Shown here in pieces: positions 21,737 to 33,868 of a stretch of 64,000 nt of DNA. Within the stretch, counting starts at the first letter, position 1; every line of letters starts with the position of its first letter. The position numbers and the translations under genes were made by a program. The notes under the pieces are model-generated. The model made no database searches. It was not told the origin of the DNA and saw only the letters and a list, made by a program, of their open reading frames with translations. The stretch covers positions 496,001-560,000 of the forward strand of contig JAFEVB010000002.1 of assembly GCA_032629725.1 (NCBI GenBank), given 5' to 3'. The DNA comes from Gremmenia infestans (Eukaryota; Ascomycota; Leotiomycetes; Helotiales; Hamatocanthoscyphaceae).

Positions 21737-22280
21737 CCCTTTACGCAATATGCAGCAATAACATAGATGTACCTGTGAGCACTTTATATGGAATGCTCGC
21801 TTACTGCTCGCGATATGGAGATGACCTGAAAGAAAGGGTTTAGTAGGCACACTTTGTCTCAGCTGTAAAAAGCCCCATGCGCAGTCCTGGAGCTGTCACC
21901 AACGATCACCTCTAGCAGCAGTGTATTTGGCTTAGCCTGGTCTAGTAGTTGTTGGATGACCTCATGAAACACACCGCTACTTAAAATTGATGGTTGAAGT
22001 GGTAAAGCTTAGAAGATACACGTAAATATGCTTAGTCAGACACTAAATGTCCCGATTGGTTTCCAAGGGTTCAAAACCAACAAAAATGTTGGCTTATAAT
22101 AAATATACTCGCCTTTATCAAATACTAAGTTTATACATCATCAATGTTACAGTCAATGAATACATAAGTAAACATCCTAATGCCAATATGTTATGATAAA
22201 TTGCGAAAAAAGTAGACTGTGCTCTAGCTTTCCATGGCCCATGATGCTAATACCTACACTATACGCCATTGATTTGTTTC
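21737..22280. other. Intergenic region, nothing recognised
   Basis: Between the decayed regulator (5' side) and the 3' end of the NmrA-like gene. 22020-22200 is AT-rich. No gene or repeat was identified. Confidence 0.4.
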
Positions 22281-23420
22281 TTACGCATTCTCCAGGAATG
22301 ATTTCCAGTCCTCGTTCTCGAAATAGCTCCTCAAGCTTGTTGTCTTCACATTTGGGTCAAGCTGTCATGACATTAGCCTCAAGTCAACACGAGGATAAAT
22401 AGAGTACTTACATCCTTAGGCAACACCAAATGCTTGCCCCATCCGAACTCAGCACTCGTGCTAGTACTCTCAGCAGCCTCCCTTCCAAGCCCACCTGGCA
22501 TAGCTTTGTCTGCCTCATCCTCTGTGCCTTGCTTAACCTCACTTGGTACGCCAGTGACCTCACTCCAAATATTCATGTATGTAGCATAACTCGCCATTTC
22601 ACTCACGCCCAAAAGGTCTTTCTTGGGGGGCGATCTAACCAATAAATCTGCAAAGATTCCGGCATCATCAGGGACGACAAAAGGATGCACAGCTTCATTG
22701 GTCCCAGTCCGACGCCAGATAATTTTACTTCCGTTAGGATCCTATCTATAGTTAGCGAAGCTCCAATTTTTTAGCCTAGCCTCTCACCTTTTTTGCTCCC
22801 ATAAGACTGCCCATTTTAACCAGATTCGTTGTATAAAATCCCATGTTCAACAAACTACTTTTCTCCCACAGAGCTTTATGTTCCTTCAAGTACTCCGATA
22901 CAATGGCTTTGGCATCAAAATGATACGCATATGTATACTTTCCTCCGCTCTGGTCTTTGAAACTTGGCAGAGTACTAAATATAAATCTCTCGAGAATACC
23001 TTGCTCCAGCACTTTCGTGGCAGCATCGACGATGGTTTTGCCTCGACGGACTTCGATAGCAAGCGCATGTTCCCCCGTTGCTCGGTCCGAGACTTTAGAA
23101 AGTCTAGGATATGCTTCGAAGAAAGGTGCCCTATTTTATATTAGTATTAATACGATAGTTTCAAATCACCCATTTGACACATACCAAAAGTCTGTTACAG
23201 CGAAGATCACATGCGCGCCTTTGAACGCTGAGACAAGGGTCGCGAAGTCGTCGACATCAGCTTCGACCACGGAGATTCCCTTCGAGATCAAAGCTTTGGA
23301 GGAAGCGCTGCTGGCTGAGCGAGATATGCCTCGGACGATCCAGCCTTGCGCGTTGAAGAAGGATGCGACAGCACCGCCTTGGTTTCCTGTAGCTCCTAGA
23401 ACAGCAATTGTTTTCGCCAT
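22281..23420 (-). CDS. NmrA-like NAD(P)-binding protein
   Basis: Four exons on the minus strand: 23420-23185, 23130-22788, 22741-22412 and 22361-22281; 329 residues. The start has the atypical short-chain dehydrogenase nucleotide motif (IAVLGATGNQGGAVASFF), followed by VRGISRS and GAHVIFAVTDFW. This matches the NmrA/HSCARG group, which senses NAD(P) redox state or acts as reductase. The middle carries RFIFSTLPS and YAYHFDAKAIVSEYL, and the C-terminus ends in YFENEDWKSFLENA. All introns are 50-54 bp with clear branch points (CTAAC, GCTAAT or similar). The gene is intact although its neighbours on both sides are decayed. Whether it is a redox sensor or an enzyme cannot be decided here. Confidence 0.9.
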
Positions 23421-24439
23421 TTTTCTATTAAGTCAATGTATTTTATCTTACAAAAAGGGCTGGATAATAACCTGACTTTATACTTACCCATCCGGGGCTC
23501 TTTAATATGTTTGCGGATTTTGGTGGGGCTGAAAGAGCATGCTTACAAATTCATAATAAAGTTGCCGAGTTGCCTTGCGAAAGAGCTGTGTCATAGTGAT
23601 GTCTTTTATTTGGGGCCAATCAACAATCTCTCTCCTTCGTACGTGCTAAATTCTGACTTTAAACAGAGGCAAACGATTGGTAGTTTCCACGACTAACATA
23701 ATGCGGAGATCGGCAGCCCCTCGCGAGTGGAGAGGGGGCTGATTTTGCCGAGCCTAAGGACTATTTTCTGACAATGTAAGGCTCCACAGAAAAAGTCCGC
23801 AATTCTATAGATATACTCCTTAAGGAACTTAACATTGACAAGTGTAGAAATTAGCTTTTCTGAGCCTCTTAAATCGCTGATCCACTATCATAGTCACGTG
23901 ATTAAGGATCAACTTCTCTGCTCCATCTCGCTGTAGGAGATACCACCGTTCTTCCACTGCCTGTATTGTGTTGTTTTTGGGGCCAATGATCATAAGAGAG
24001 TGGCCACGAAGTTTGGTGGCAGTTGATTATTGACTCTGAAAAGGAGAAGGAGATATTTAGATTTCGGGAAGAGGGCAGTTGTTAATCTTATATGGCCTGG
24101 AGCTGAGTTCCCTCGGAATATCGCGATCTGGGTTGCCTGAGTCGCGTCATATAATCTTTTAATCATATAATTTAACTTACTAAAAAAGTAATCCTCTTCT
24201 CATTCTGCCAATAGATGAAGTTTTTTTTCGATTCAGAAGTCTATCAAGCTTAACGAGATACCTCTCTGCTAGCTCTTAGCTTAACAACCCCCAAGGGAAG
24301 TTTCTCCAGCACAGAGATAGGACGTATTGAATTGTTTTCTATCATACCGGTCTCTATATAAAGTAGTAGAGTCAGCCATGCGTCTCTTGTATAGAGCTTG
24401 AATCTCATGAGACCCATAAAAGCTAGAGGCCGGTTGTTG
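23421..24439. other. Intergenic region, AT-rich in part
   Basis: About 1 kb upstream of the NmrA-like gene. No coding signal was recognised. 24140-24260 is very AT-rich. The edge at 24440 abuts a truncated pseudogene that may once have extended into this region. Confidence 0.4.
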
Positions 24440-25048
24440 TCAACTTACAATCCATACAATCGAAGAATAGTAAGGGCCATAATCGCCTAACACTTCATAA
24501 TGCGGTTCGTAAAAGTTGGTTTTCCAGTTCATTCTAATAGTGAGCGGCTTTATATCAGTCGTAACTGTAAGAGCGAAGCCAAAGATAGTGTCTTTGATTT
24601 CCTGCGGGAATTTGCTGACATGGTGATGATCATCTGAGGGCAAGTTCCATCCATCTTCGCCTGGGTGCGCAGTAAGTGCCTTGAATCCGGCTGATCGTAG
24701 TTTCTCGATCAGCTCTAAGGTCTCCGGCTTAGTTCTGATAATGTAGTGTCTATCGTCGACACGCACTTGTTTGGAAAGTTTACTTCGAGAAAACCTCCTA
24801 TACTTGTCCTTGATATCTGAATCACGTTTAGCTTCTTCTAGTACAAAAATAATGGAGAATATACGATCACCTTCACCCCAGGTGCAGCGACGGCCATCTT
24901 CATCACGAAAGAAAACTCCGACGATTTCGTTTTCCTTCGCGTAGTTCTCAAGTGCCTGCGATGGTGTCTGGTCAGGGTATTCTTCCACAGCGCGCCTTCA
25001 GTGCCGTTCCAGATCCTCGAGGTGTCGGAGGGTTTCCCAAAAACTCAT
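24440..25048 (-). pseudogene. Truncated paralogue of the gene at 25709-27449
   Basis: From ATG 25048 the frame meets TGA at 24998-25000 after 16 codons and then stays open to 24440. The sequence parallels the neighbour at 25709-27449: EEYPDQTPSQALENYAKENEIVGVFF against EKFPDEDPDKALERHAKDEGIEGIFF when compared segment by segment, then CTWGEG against CIWGPG, and FPQEIKDTIF against FPPEIRNSIF. A probable 57-bp intron (GTGATC..TTCAG) sits at the same place as the neighbour's first intron. The copy ends at a GTAAGT donor followed by a stop, and no further exon was found. It is therefore broken near its start and truncated at its end. The family appears related to fungal F-box/2EXR-type proteins, with function unknown. 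Confidence 0.7.
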
Positions 25049-25708
25049 TATGATATGCTTGGTTGTTTATGTGCAATTGTCAAAGAAGAACGAAATGATG
25101 GTCCTTGACTAAGGAAGTAAAAAGAATCAAGCGTTGACTCGAAGGTTAGGTGGGACAAAGGGTTTTCAGGACGCAGAATAAGAGGCAATTGGACTTAAAT
25201 AGTATATGATAGCCGGTAAACGGTCAATATAGGCTAACGTTCATTCGTCGCCAGAACAACCACTAGCAATTCACAGCATGGTAGTGCTTATAAGTTATGC
25301 TTCATATATTATATAGATTGACGTAATAAACCGGATAGCGGATAAAATGTCCTAAGCGACACAACTGGTAAAAGAAGCAGCCTTGTTCCTTAAGCAGTCT
25401 TCCTGTATTCTATAATATTTATATCATAGACTGTTGAATAGTGGTGTGGGGTTAAATCGTATTATATTGAGACCGTCGTATATCAGACATCGGATCTAGA
25501 TTTCCGTTTACGTTACGTCCTCCTGTTCAGAGGCTAGTATCAAGTGCATTTTAAAGGATGTATGTATGTAAATTAATAAGCGAGTAATAGTTTAGTGTTT
25601 ATTCAAGAAACTGAAAGTATTAACGCTTCAGAATACCCCAGCAGATATAAGATCCAAACCCTCATACAGTGGTACGCACACTCATCAGCGGCATAACTAC
25701 TGTATATG
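25049..25708. other. Spacer between the two paralogous pseudogenes
   Basis: About 660 bp, AT-rich from 25300 to 25600. No gene or direct repeat was recognised. Confidence 0.4.
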
Positions 25709-27449
25709 CTATACTCCTTCAGACTTATTATCATTATGATTCGCCTTTTTCGCTTTCTTAGCCTGTTTTGCCTTCCTGGCTTTCTTTTCCTTCTTTGCCT
25801 TTTGCGCCTTTTTTCGCGGATGGTCAGGGCAACACTTCCTGAAATGGCCGTACTGACCACAAAAAGGACACAATTTATAGCACTTATTCCAGGTATGTCC
25901 TTCTCCACAGAATCCACATCGAGGGTCAACAGGTCCGGTCTCTTCTACGGGTCGTTCTTCGATAGCGTTGTTTTGAGTTATCATTCGCGCGTCCTGCTTG
26001 GTTCTAGCACCGAACCAATGCATAGCCGGTACTGCCCATTCATAGAGATCATGGTCTTTGATGCTACGAAATACCTCTAGTGTCCTTAGCGGCTCTATCA
26101 GACAAAGTTCGTTCTCAAGAAGTGGCCTTAGTGCTCTTTCGGTAGCTGTTGGTCTGGAAATCTCCCGTGCATTGTCTTCGTTCTCGTCTTCGCTGTCGTT
26201 GGATAAGTGCTCTGGGTCTTCATCATGAAAAAAGTCATCCTCATCTGCGTATATGATAAGATGTTTTAGACCTGGGCAGACGGCGATGATGATGGGTATG
26301 TAGAGGCGCAAAGAGTGAACAATATCGTCCCTGCAGTGATGGCCGCAGATATTTGATTCGCACTCGTGAAGGCGAACGATTCCAGAAACTCAAGTTTCTC
26401 GAGTAAAGCGGCATTTATGGGGCCAATGGTATATATGAATCAGAGGAACTCGTCGAAATAGACCCAACCAGGGAGGTCGTAAACCTTGACCTGACCTCGG
26501 ATCTGATTTATCACCTTTCGCACTTTATCTGACCATCCATCGACGAGGAGGGGTTTGTGGGCACTGGGTCGGTACTTCCTCATCTTGTTCCCTCTCAAGA
26601 ACATTGATGGGGGACTGGCATTGTATCGCGGATCAGTCATCCTGAATCTAAAGGTATTGCTGTACAGAATGCCCAGGCCTTCCTTGTATATTGTGCTGCA
26701 TGATCGTAAGAAAGAAGCATCGATTGCCCGACGTTGGATGAGACGCATCTCCTTGAAACTACCATCGGCATCACTGCGCTCAATGGCTGCCGAGAACTTT
26801 GATCTTGTGTTATGGTCGTCTTTTAGATTGCCCCAGTCAATAGAAAGGTTTACCACTGACCACTGTCTTTTCCAATTGCATGGGATGACACCAGGCAAAA
26901 CGACTGCTGGGGTGAGAACCTTTAGAGCCATAGAAAATATCGAGTTCCGGATCTCTAGAACACCATTGATATTAGTGATTGCAAATAAGCATAGCGAATA
27001 AGAATCACCTGGTGGAAAGCTCATCAAGTGATGAGGATGGCCCTGGGGATGGTTCCATTCTCTTTCGCTAGGATGAGCAACAAGTTGGCGAATTTTGTAG
27101 GGCTTTGGCCGATCGATCTCAGCTAAGAGAGGCTGATATTCTCTGGCAAGATATTTCTGATGATCATCATCACACGCATCTACGTAGTCCCTACTGAATC
27201 CTGTGTATTTCTAATAGTCGATAACTGCCGAGAGTTAGATACACACGTATTCTAGAAAATGTTTGGTTACTTACCAGGTCCCCAAATGCAACGCTCTCCA
27301 GCTTCGTTCAAGAAGAAGATACCCTCAATACCTTCATCTTTGGCATGTCTTTCTAGTGCTTTATCGGGGTCTTCGTCAGGGAATTTTTCTATCGCATCCT
27401 TCTTGTGTGATTCGAAGTTCCATCTACTTAACGTCAGTTTAAGGGCCAT
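25709..27449 (-). pseudogene. F-box/2EXR-like protein with C-terminal zinc knuckle, decayed
   Basis: Exon 1 27449-27275, exon 2 27224-27009 and exon 3 from 26954. Introns are 50 and 54 bp. Relatives share LVAHPSEREWNHPQ, FPPEIRNSIF and a segment (SFLRSCSTIYKEGLGILYSN) typical of fungal proteins that recognise their own gene families by LLRxCRxIYxEALxxLY. Three lesions are present: TAG at 27211-27213 in exon 2, TGA at 26440-26442, and a one-base loss near 26383-26391 after which the other frame continues to 25709. That downstream part encodes an acidic stretch, a Cys-rich zinc-knuckle-like module (CGFCGEGHTWNKC..CPFCGQYGHFRKCC) and a Lys/Ala-rich tail. The knuckle suggests nucleic-acid binding by the ancestral protein. 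The true upstream start is uncertain (an earlier in-frame ATG lies at 27497). Confidence 0.75.
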
Positions 27450-29998
27450 CCGGCTATAACAAGGACTTATATTGGTGATTGTAGTAGAAGCAAACATAGT
27501 GTGTAACCCATAGGACCATTCCTAGAAGTATTTGGTAGATAGTGGCTCTATATGTGCAAGTTCAAATAGACGGTGCCAAGTGTGTGGTGTTCTGTTATGG
27601 AGTTTGATGTCTGAGAACATTACAGCTAACCTTCATTGATAGATATAGATATATCAGGGATTAGAATTCACACAACCAGATGGCGGAAGAAAACCAGCAG
27701 CAAGGCAGCTAGCGCTGTGAATTGGAGTTCCTGGAAGTCATTGCGGCGCTTACTGCCTGTGTGAATTAGGATAGCTAGAGATTTATAGAATTTCGGAATG
27801 ACTCTAATGGTTATGTTTGACTGTTTGTTGCTATTCGTTTATTGTTTGCTTTAGTTTGCCAATCCAAGTTTAGCAAATGCTTGCTTCCAAAGAATTGACG
27901 CTAGAGTGATTGACCTTTTCACATTTCAGAAGAAAATTTACTTTATTATATGCTATCATCAAGCTTAAGTGTATAAATAAAATAAAGAGTGGAGTTATAG
28001 GAGTTAAAGGCTTTGTTATAAATATGATTTAGTAGCCGTGTCAATGCAAAACATGCTATAGCTTTTGAGAGGCACGAGTAGAAAAACTAATGCCCTCGTT
28101 TCTGTCCTTCTATTATTTGATAACTAACTATTACCTGCGGTTTGAATATGAATATTAGACCCACTTTAAATATTATATAAGTGATGGCATATTTATGATT
28201 ATATGATAATTAAACGCTCGTGCCATAATAAACTAATCTGGTATTAATCGTCTATATATAAAATATTACAGTTGACAAGATAATGACTATGCAGGCCGGC
28301 TTTTTAAATCTAAGTGTTAGAATTGTGCTTTCACTTTAGATTGCTAAAAACATATTGATATATGCCTGCAATAATCATTTATAGTAGAAAATAAAGACAA
28401 TGGTATGCTTCTAGTGCATAGGTATTTTGCGTACTAGGGGAGATAAGCAAGCAAAATATCAAATTTCACTTGATAAGTGCAAGAGTTTAGAGTAAATATT
28501 TGAAAGCTCCTCATAGCACGAGATGATATGCGCTCGTCGATTCCTCACCTTCCACCGGTATTACAAGAGGCGCAAAGTGGAAAGCAATTCTAGTCGAAAA
28601 GAGCTGAGATTTTATCCTATGATTGGCGTAATCTGCATAACCTCTTCCCAGCAGATCCATTATCTAAGGATCTCCATCATACCAAATACAAGTCAAGTCT
28701 ATAGTGTGCAAAGCTATGTAGTAGAAGTGATCACTCCTATGCTACTAATATAAGACACCTTCTATTAATTCATGTGCTTCTAAGGCTCTTGCCGCTAAGC
28801 TACTACTACGGTCAAGTCTCAGATGATATACCTCGAATGAAAACAATAGAAAACTTGTAGAACATTTAGTCGGGATAGAAGTTTGGATTGGAGGCTTCTA
28901 ATAAAAGGAAATTGGGTAAGGTCGGCTTTAAAACAGCGGATGGTCACTTCCATTGAATCTGGACTCTTCGAATACACACTTGTTTTGAAGTTAGAAGTTG
29001 ATGAGCAACCTTTACGGAGCCACCGATATTCGAAAGTTGACGAATTCGAGGAAAACTATGGTGATATAGAGATACCAGTTTAGTTCTTATATGGTGCTCG
29101 TGGAGGCATATAACAGAGACTTTTTTTCTATCTCCCCTTAACATTATATCATTATGCTATGTTTTGAATAATTATCCAAAGCCTACATGAATTTAGCCTG
29201 CGGAACCGAGCACAGCTCGCCTCCTTTTCCTACTGTAGCGGGCCGTCAAACGCCAGATCGCCGATGGGGTTAATCCCGTGGACGTCGCACTCAGGCTAGC
29301 AAACGCCCTTCTCTTGCCTAGTGCAAAATTCCTCGCTCCAAATATCGCATAATTACCAACCAAAATATTGGTCAACCTGTACTGTGCCACGTAATAGGAG
29401 AGACAAGGCGAAAGAAGGCCCGAATGTATCAAGCTCGCTCTAGATAAGCTTTGTGTCTCAAAAGCCACGAAAACACGAGCGATTAAGAGCACCAGAGACA
29501 ACCCACAGTTTCACCGCATGCTTCGTTATGCGGGGAAGGTTCGCAAGTGCAAGCATCCCGTCCCGCGCCCCTCTATCATTGGACAATGTTTAGTCTGGGG
29601 AAAGCGCTATGTCATGCATTAAAAGATGGGCAATCCAGATGGCAGGAATAGTTACGTCGACGGCTTGCTCACCATCTCTAGGCCTCTTCTAGGCTTTCAT
29701 TTTCAAGGAATCATCAGCAGGTCACCTGGTAACATGGCATGCCTCCTCCAATCAGTGAGACTCGGTTTCGCCGATCCTGGATACAAGAGCTGCCATAGCT
29801 TACTCCCGAGTATGAAGCTACCAGTTATCCAGGAGTGGTTCTCCGCCCCCCCGCCTCGCTTGTCATGCTATTTCAGCGTCGGAAACCCCAGATTCCCCAA
29901 GTCATATAAACATGCTTCGTCGTCCTCACCATTATTCTCTATCCAACTATCTTCTCAACTTTTAGTCGAACTTTTTATCCTAGAAGACGACTTTCAAG
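27450..29998. other. Long AT-rich gene-poor region ending in the hexose transporter promoter
   Basis: About 2.5 kb. 27900-28500 is strongly AT-rich and has no coding signal, as expected for old repetitive DNA mutated beyond recognition. 29190-29998 is GC-richer and is the likely promoter and 5' leader of the transporter. Open frames at 29193-29501 (minus) and 29626-30057 (plus) show no family features. Confidence 0.5.
29530..29891. promoter_or_regulatory. Cluster of CreA/Cre1-type SYGGRG sites
   Basis: Five matches to the SYGGRG consensus of the carbon catabolite repressor lie upstream of the hexose transporter: GCGGGG at 29530-29535, CTGGGG at 29595-29600, and on the minus strand at 29841-29846, 29849-29854 and 29886-29891. 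The motif is short and common, so function is inferred from the density and the downstream sugar transporter. Confidence 0.35.
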
Positions 29999-32099
29999 AT
30001 GGGTATTGCTTTGAAAAAACCTGCGGGTGTACCGGGGAAATCATGGCCGGCTGTTAGTTCCAATTCCACAAGACGAAAAGACAAGAACCAAAGGCTAATT
30101 AGAACAAAGATTGTTATCGGATTGTTTGTTGCTTTTGGAGGTGTTCTCTTTGGGTAGGATATGATGATTGCCTCTTCGTTTCAGATTCGGCTGACAGACG
30201 TAATAGATATGATACTGGAACAATCAGTGGCATTATTGCCATGAAGTAAGTAAATCCTTTTCTTGATGTTACCAGAGGTTTCCCTAAAAACCATCCACGA
30301 ATGAGTTTTAATGCCTCAAAAAATAACTAACCCAGTTTAGTTACTGGTTGAAGGAGTTCTCCACCGGAAACAAAAATGCACTTGGCGATCCCGTTATCAC
30401 AGCATCGCAACAATCAGAGATTGTCTCAATTCTGTCCGCCGGAACCTTCTTCGGTGCACTAGCTGCAGCCTTGATTGCCGATCGAATCGGCCGTCGTTGG
30501 TCATTGATCGTATCTTCTTGCGTTTTCACATTTGGAGTCATCTTACAAACTGCCTCAACCGCAATACCAATGTTTGTTGCTGGCAGATTTTTCGCTGGGT
30601 TTGGAGTAGGGTTGATCTCAGCATTGAGTATGATTATCCTCCCCCTCCTTTTCTCGCCACAGTTATTCTAACTAGACCGTTCTTCAGTTCCTCTTTACCA
30701 ATCCGAAACGGCACCAAAATGGATCCGAGGATTGATTGTAGGAAGTTATCAATTTGCCATTACTATCGGTCTCTTGCTCGCCAATGTCGTAAACAACTCT
30801 ACCCATAATCGAAATGATACAGGCTCCTATCGTATCCCAATCGCCGTTCAATTCGCATGGGCTCTTGTACTTATCACCGGAATGCTCATACTTCCAGAGA
30901 CACCTCGATACCTGATCAAGCGTGGGAAGCCAGAGGCTGCGGCTCGGTCTCTCGCGCGGCTTCGTCGCTTGCCAGTCGACGACGTGGCCATCGTGGACGA
31001 ACTGAGTGAGATCCAGGCCAATCATGACTACGAACTCACACTTGGCAAGGCCACATACCTTGACTGCTTCAGAGGTAATGTCATGAAGAGACTTTTAACA
31101 GGATGTTTGCTGCAAGGACTTCAACAACTTACTGGAATCAACTTCATCTTCTACTATGGAACGCAGTATTTCAAGAATTCGGGCATCAAAAACAGTTTCG
31201 TTATTAGTATGATCACCAGTGCCGTGAATGTTGGGTCAACTCTCCCCGGTCTTTACGCCATTGACAAATTTGGACGACGACCTCTGCTCCTTTGGGGAGG
31301 TGAGTAACTCGTTAAAAATCAAAAGTACTAACTGACATGTATCTAGCGGTCGGAATGTGTGTAAGTCAATTGCTGGTCGCAATTCTCGGAACAACGACCA
31401 CTGGCCAATATCCCACTACCGGTATAACTTACAGCAAAAACGACGCCGCTCAGAAAGCGAGTATTGCATTCGTCTGCATCTACATCTTCTTCTTCGCCTC
31501 AACCTGGGGTCCAATCGCTGTAAGCACAATGAGTTCTTTTATATTACACTTTCCCTTCCCTATTATATATTATCTCATATACTCCAAATCCCCTTTACAC
31601 AATTCCAGAAGGGGGATTTTTTCATCCTTTGTTTCGAGGATTTCTTTTTCGAAATCCTCTAGTATATGAAATAACTGACATACCCGTCATCTAGTGGGTC
31701 GTGACCGGCGAAATTTTCCCCCTCAAAGTCCGCGCCAAGTGCCTCTCCATGACGACCGCCACAAATTGGCTCCTGAACTGGGCCATCGCCTACAGCACTC
31801 CCTACCTCGTCAACTGGGGACCTGGAAACGCCAATTTGCAGTCCAAGATCTTCTTCATCTGGTTCGGCTGCTGCTTCCTGTGTATCGCTTTCGTGTACTT
31901 TATGATTTATGAGACCAAGGGTCTTACGCTGGAGCAGATTGATGAGTTGTATGATGAGGTTAAAGTTGCGAGTAAGAGCACGTCGTGGAAGCCGACGACT
32001 ACCTTTCGGCAGATCAGGGCTAGTGTTGCTGCACAGGGTGGTATGGGCGAGTATGATGAGAAGACGCATACTGGTGTGGAGCACAGGCAGGACGCTTAG
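29999..32099 (+). CDS. MFS hexose (monosaccharide) transporter
   Basis: Seven exons: 29999-30052, 30110-30153, 30207-30245, 30341-30627, 30688-31299, 31347-31519 and 31695-32099; 537 residues, the usual length of fungal hexose transporters. The short first exons encode the start of helix 1 (VAFGGVLFGYDTGTISG). Sugar-porter signatures follow: DRIGRRWS between helices 2 and 3, PETPRYLIKRGKPEAA after helix 6, QQLTGINFIFYYGT in helix 7, DKFGRRPLLLWG, and PLKVRAK and ETKGLTLEQIDELY near the end. Twelve helices are expected in the plasma membrane. Substrate (glucose, xylose or other) cannot be read from sequence. The 175-bp sixth intron is longer than usual here. The gene is tail to tail with ATG5 and has possible CreA sites upstream. 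Confidence 0.95.
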
Positions 32100-32396
32100 C
32101 TTTAGATGTCCGATTACCATGGTGGTTTGTTAAACAGATGGTTGGATAGATACAAAGGTGGTTATACAGGGTTGTAAATTGTCAGAGAGGGGGGTTTAGT
32201 CAGTAAGGATGGTGATTATTTGTATATAGTATTCAATTGATATTTTTCATTCATTTAGTCTCATGACTATATCAATAGCAGACCACTTTAAGTCTCCATT
32301 TCTGTGCCTCATCTATCTTCATAGATATCTATCATATCCCAATCCCGATCGCAATTTTAACGCCAAACCCTAAACGCCAAACCCCAGAGCACAAGC

Positions 32397-33200
32397 TCAA
32401 ACATCAACCATAACAACACACAAATGCAACCAGCCATCCGCATATGCCGCCTCCCTCATCAGTTCTTCTACCGGGGCCCGCATCGGCACCGGCGCCCCGT
32501 GCAGTACCGGCTCCGCAAGTATGACATCCCTCCGACTCGGAAACAAACTCGGCAGCACAGCATTCAGCGCCGAGCCCAGCGTCTGCGTTTCCCTATTCCC
32601 CATCGCCGGCGGTACCAACGTTTGCACAATTTTGAACGCGCCGAGAGTAGAAGATTCAGTGGGTGTGGAGGGGATGTAAATTCGCAAGGGTATGTGTTTT
32701 AAAGGCGTGGCGGGGTTGAGCAGCTGGGATTGTATTTTGGTGAAGGTGGAGAGGTCGTTGTCGCAGATGCTATTCCAGAGGGAGGTTGAGGAGGCTTTGG
32801 ACATCGACATTATGCCTTTCGCTGTGCCGTTGCGAATAAAGTCTGCCTGGGTTGGAGTTAGTGTATTCTTTAAACCGCGGGAAGGACAGGGAAGACATAC
32901 TTCTTTGACACTATTCATAAACGTGTCGTGGATATCAAATAGTGGCCCGTTACCAAGTGTAAGATGCCATGGCAACGAGGGCTGGTAAAGATCACATAGT
33001 AAGCCCACAGGAAGGTTCTTGAGCAGTATGCCCTCGTAGGAGAAGCTGGACGCGGGGCCAAAGAATGAGGTGAGGCGGGGTAGAAGTAGCGGGAGGTAGG
33101 AGAGTCGCGGGATCTGAATCAGGTAGGGTGTCGAAGAGGAAGGATGCGTTATGTGAAGAGGAATCATGGACGCCCATATTTGGGACTGCATTGTGTTCAT
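32397..33200 (-). CDS. ATG5: Autophagy protein 5
   Basis: Two exons on the minus strand, 33200-32901 and 32846-32397, with a 54-bp intron; 249 residues. Conserved ATG5 segments are present in order: IPRLSYLPLLLPRL, FSYEGILLKNLPVGLLCDLY, NSVKEADFIRNGTAKGIMSM (spanning the splice), LKHIPLRIYIPS, QTLGSALNAVLPSLFPSRR and APVEELMREAAYADGWLHL. The Lys of KEAD (residue 99) corresponds to the ATG12 acceptor Lys (K130 in human, K149 in yeast). ATG12-ATG5 with ATG16 drives ATG8 lipidation at the phagophore. The start was set at the ATG giving MNTMQSQIW, which matches the normal N-terminus. The protein is shorter than most orthologues because the N-terminal linkers are reduced; all conserved blocks remain. 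Confidence 0.95.
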   Translation of the reverse strand: MNTMQSQIWASMIPLHITHPSSSTPYLIQIPRLSYLPLLLPRLTSFFGPASSFSYEGILLKNLPVGLLCDLYQPSLPWHLTLGNGPLFDIHDTFMNSVKEVCLPCPSRGLKNTLTPTQADFIRNGTAKGIMSMSKASSTSLWNSICDNDLSTFTKIQSQLLNPATPLKHIPLRIYIPSTPTESSTLGAFKIVQTLVPPAMGNRETQTLGSALNAVLPSLFPSRRDVILAEPVLHGAPVPMRAPVEELMREAAYADGWLHLCVVMVDV

Positions 33201-33868
33201 GAAGGAAAGAAAGAAGAGTTGTCCTGTCGTGCCTTGTGGAGAAGGCTGTAGGGTCACGTGCTGACGAGGCTGCAGTTATGTTCAAAGAGGGGTACAGTCG
33301 ATAACCCACGTGATCGAATAAACGACATATGCAGCTCTGTTATATCACGTGAGATAGCTCAACGTCTGTCTGATATAACGATGTGTGTGTATAACTGTAT
33401 TGTCTGATGTGAAGGAGGTTACGTTACATATCAACTCCGCTAGAAGCCAGGTTTTATCTATATCTGCTGACTAAGCAACCCCAAAGTCCAATACCTGACG
33501 ATCAAATTCCTTAAATATTCTTTTCGGTTAAGGTCTTTTTGCCCAGTATACTTCATCTACAGCACAGCTCTAAGATGAGAAGCTTCTAATTGACTCTAGA
33601 TCAAACTAATGAAATGCTCTTTATCAATACAGGCCAAGTTCCATCCGGTTTCCTGAGCACTATAGATTAATACAAGGTCTGTCTGGACTGTCCCTTCCAC
33701 TCATCTATTTCTTTTGATCAGCCCTTCTAATGCTGATACTAGGCGTTTACCCATGTGCTCAGCTGGTTTCGGGACTGCAATACCACCCAATAACTACGAA
33801 GACAATCCAGCCGCTCGTGATGCGATTATATCAGCTAGATAATATTACATCCATCGCTCTGTTTGACC
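33201..33868. other. Divergent intergenic region
   Basis: The 5' flanks of ATG5 (minus) and the broken ankyrin gene (plus). No separate gene was seen. Several CACGTG-like E-box cores occur: CACGTG at 33254-33259, 33308-33313 and 33346-33351. Confidence 0.4.

Noticed and set aside
29193..29501. 102-codon open frame on the minus strand upstream of the transporter
   Set aside because: No motif, no ATG-anchored start in good context, and it lies in the probable promoter region.
29626..30057. 143-codon plus-strand open frame overlapping the transporter start
   Set aside because: Wrong frame relative to the transporter exon 1 and no protein family features.
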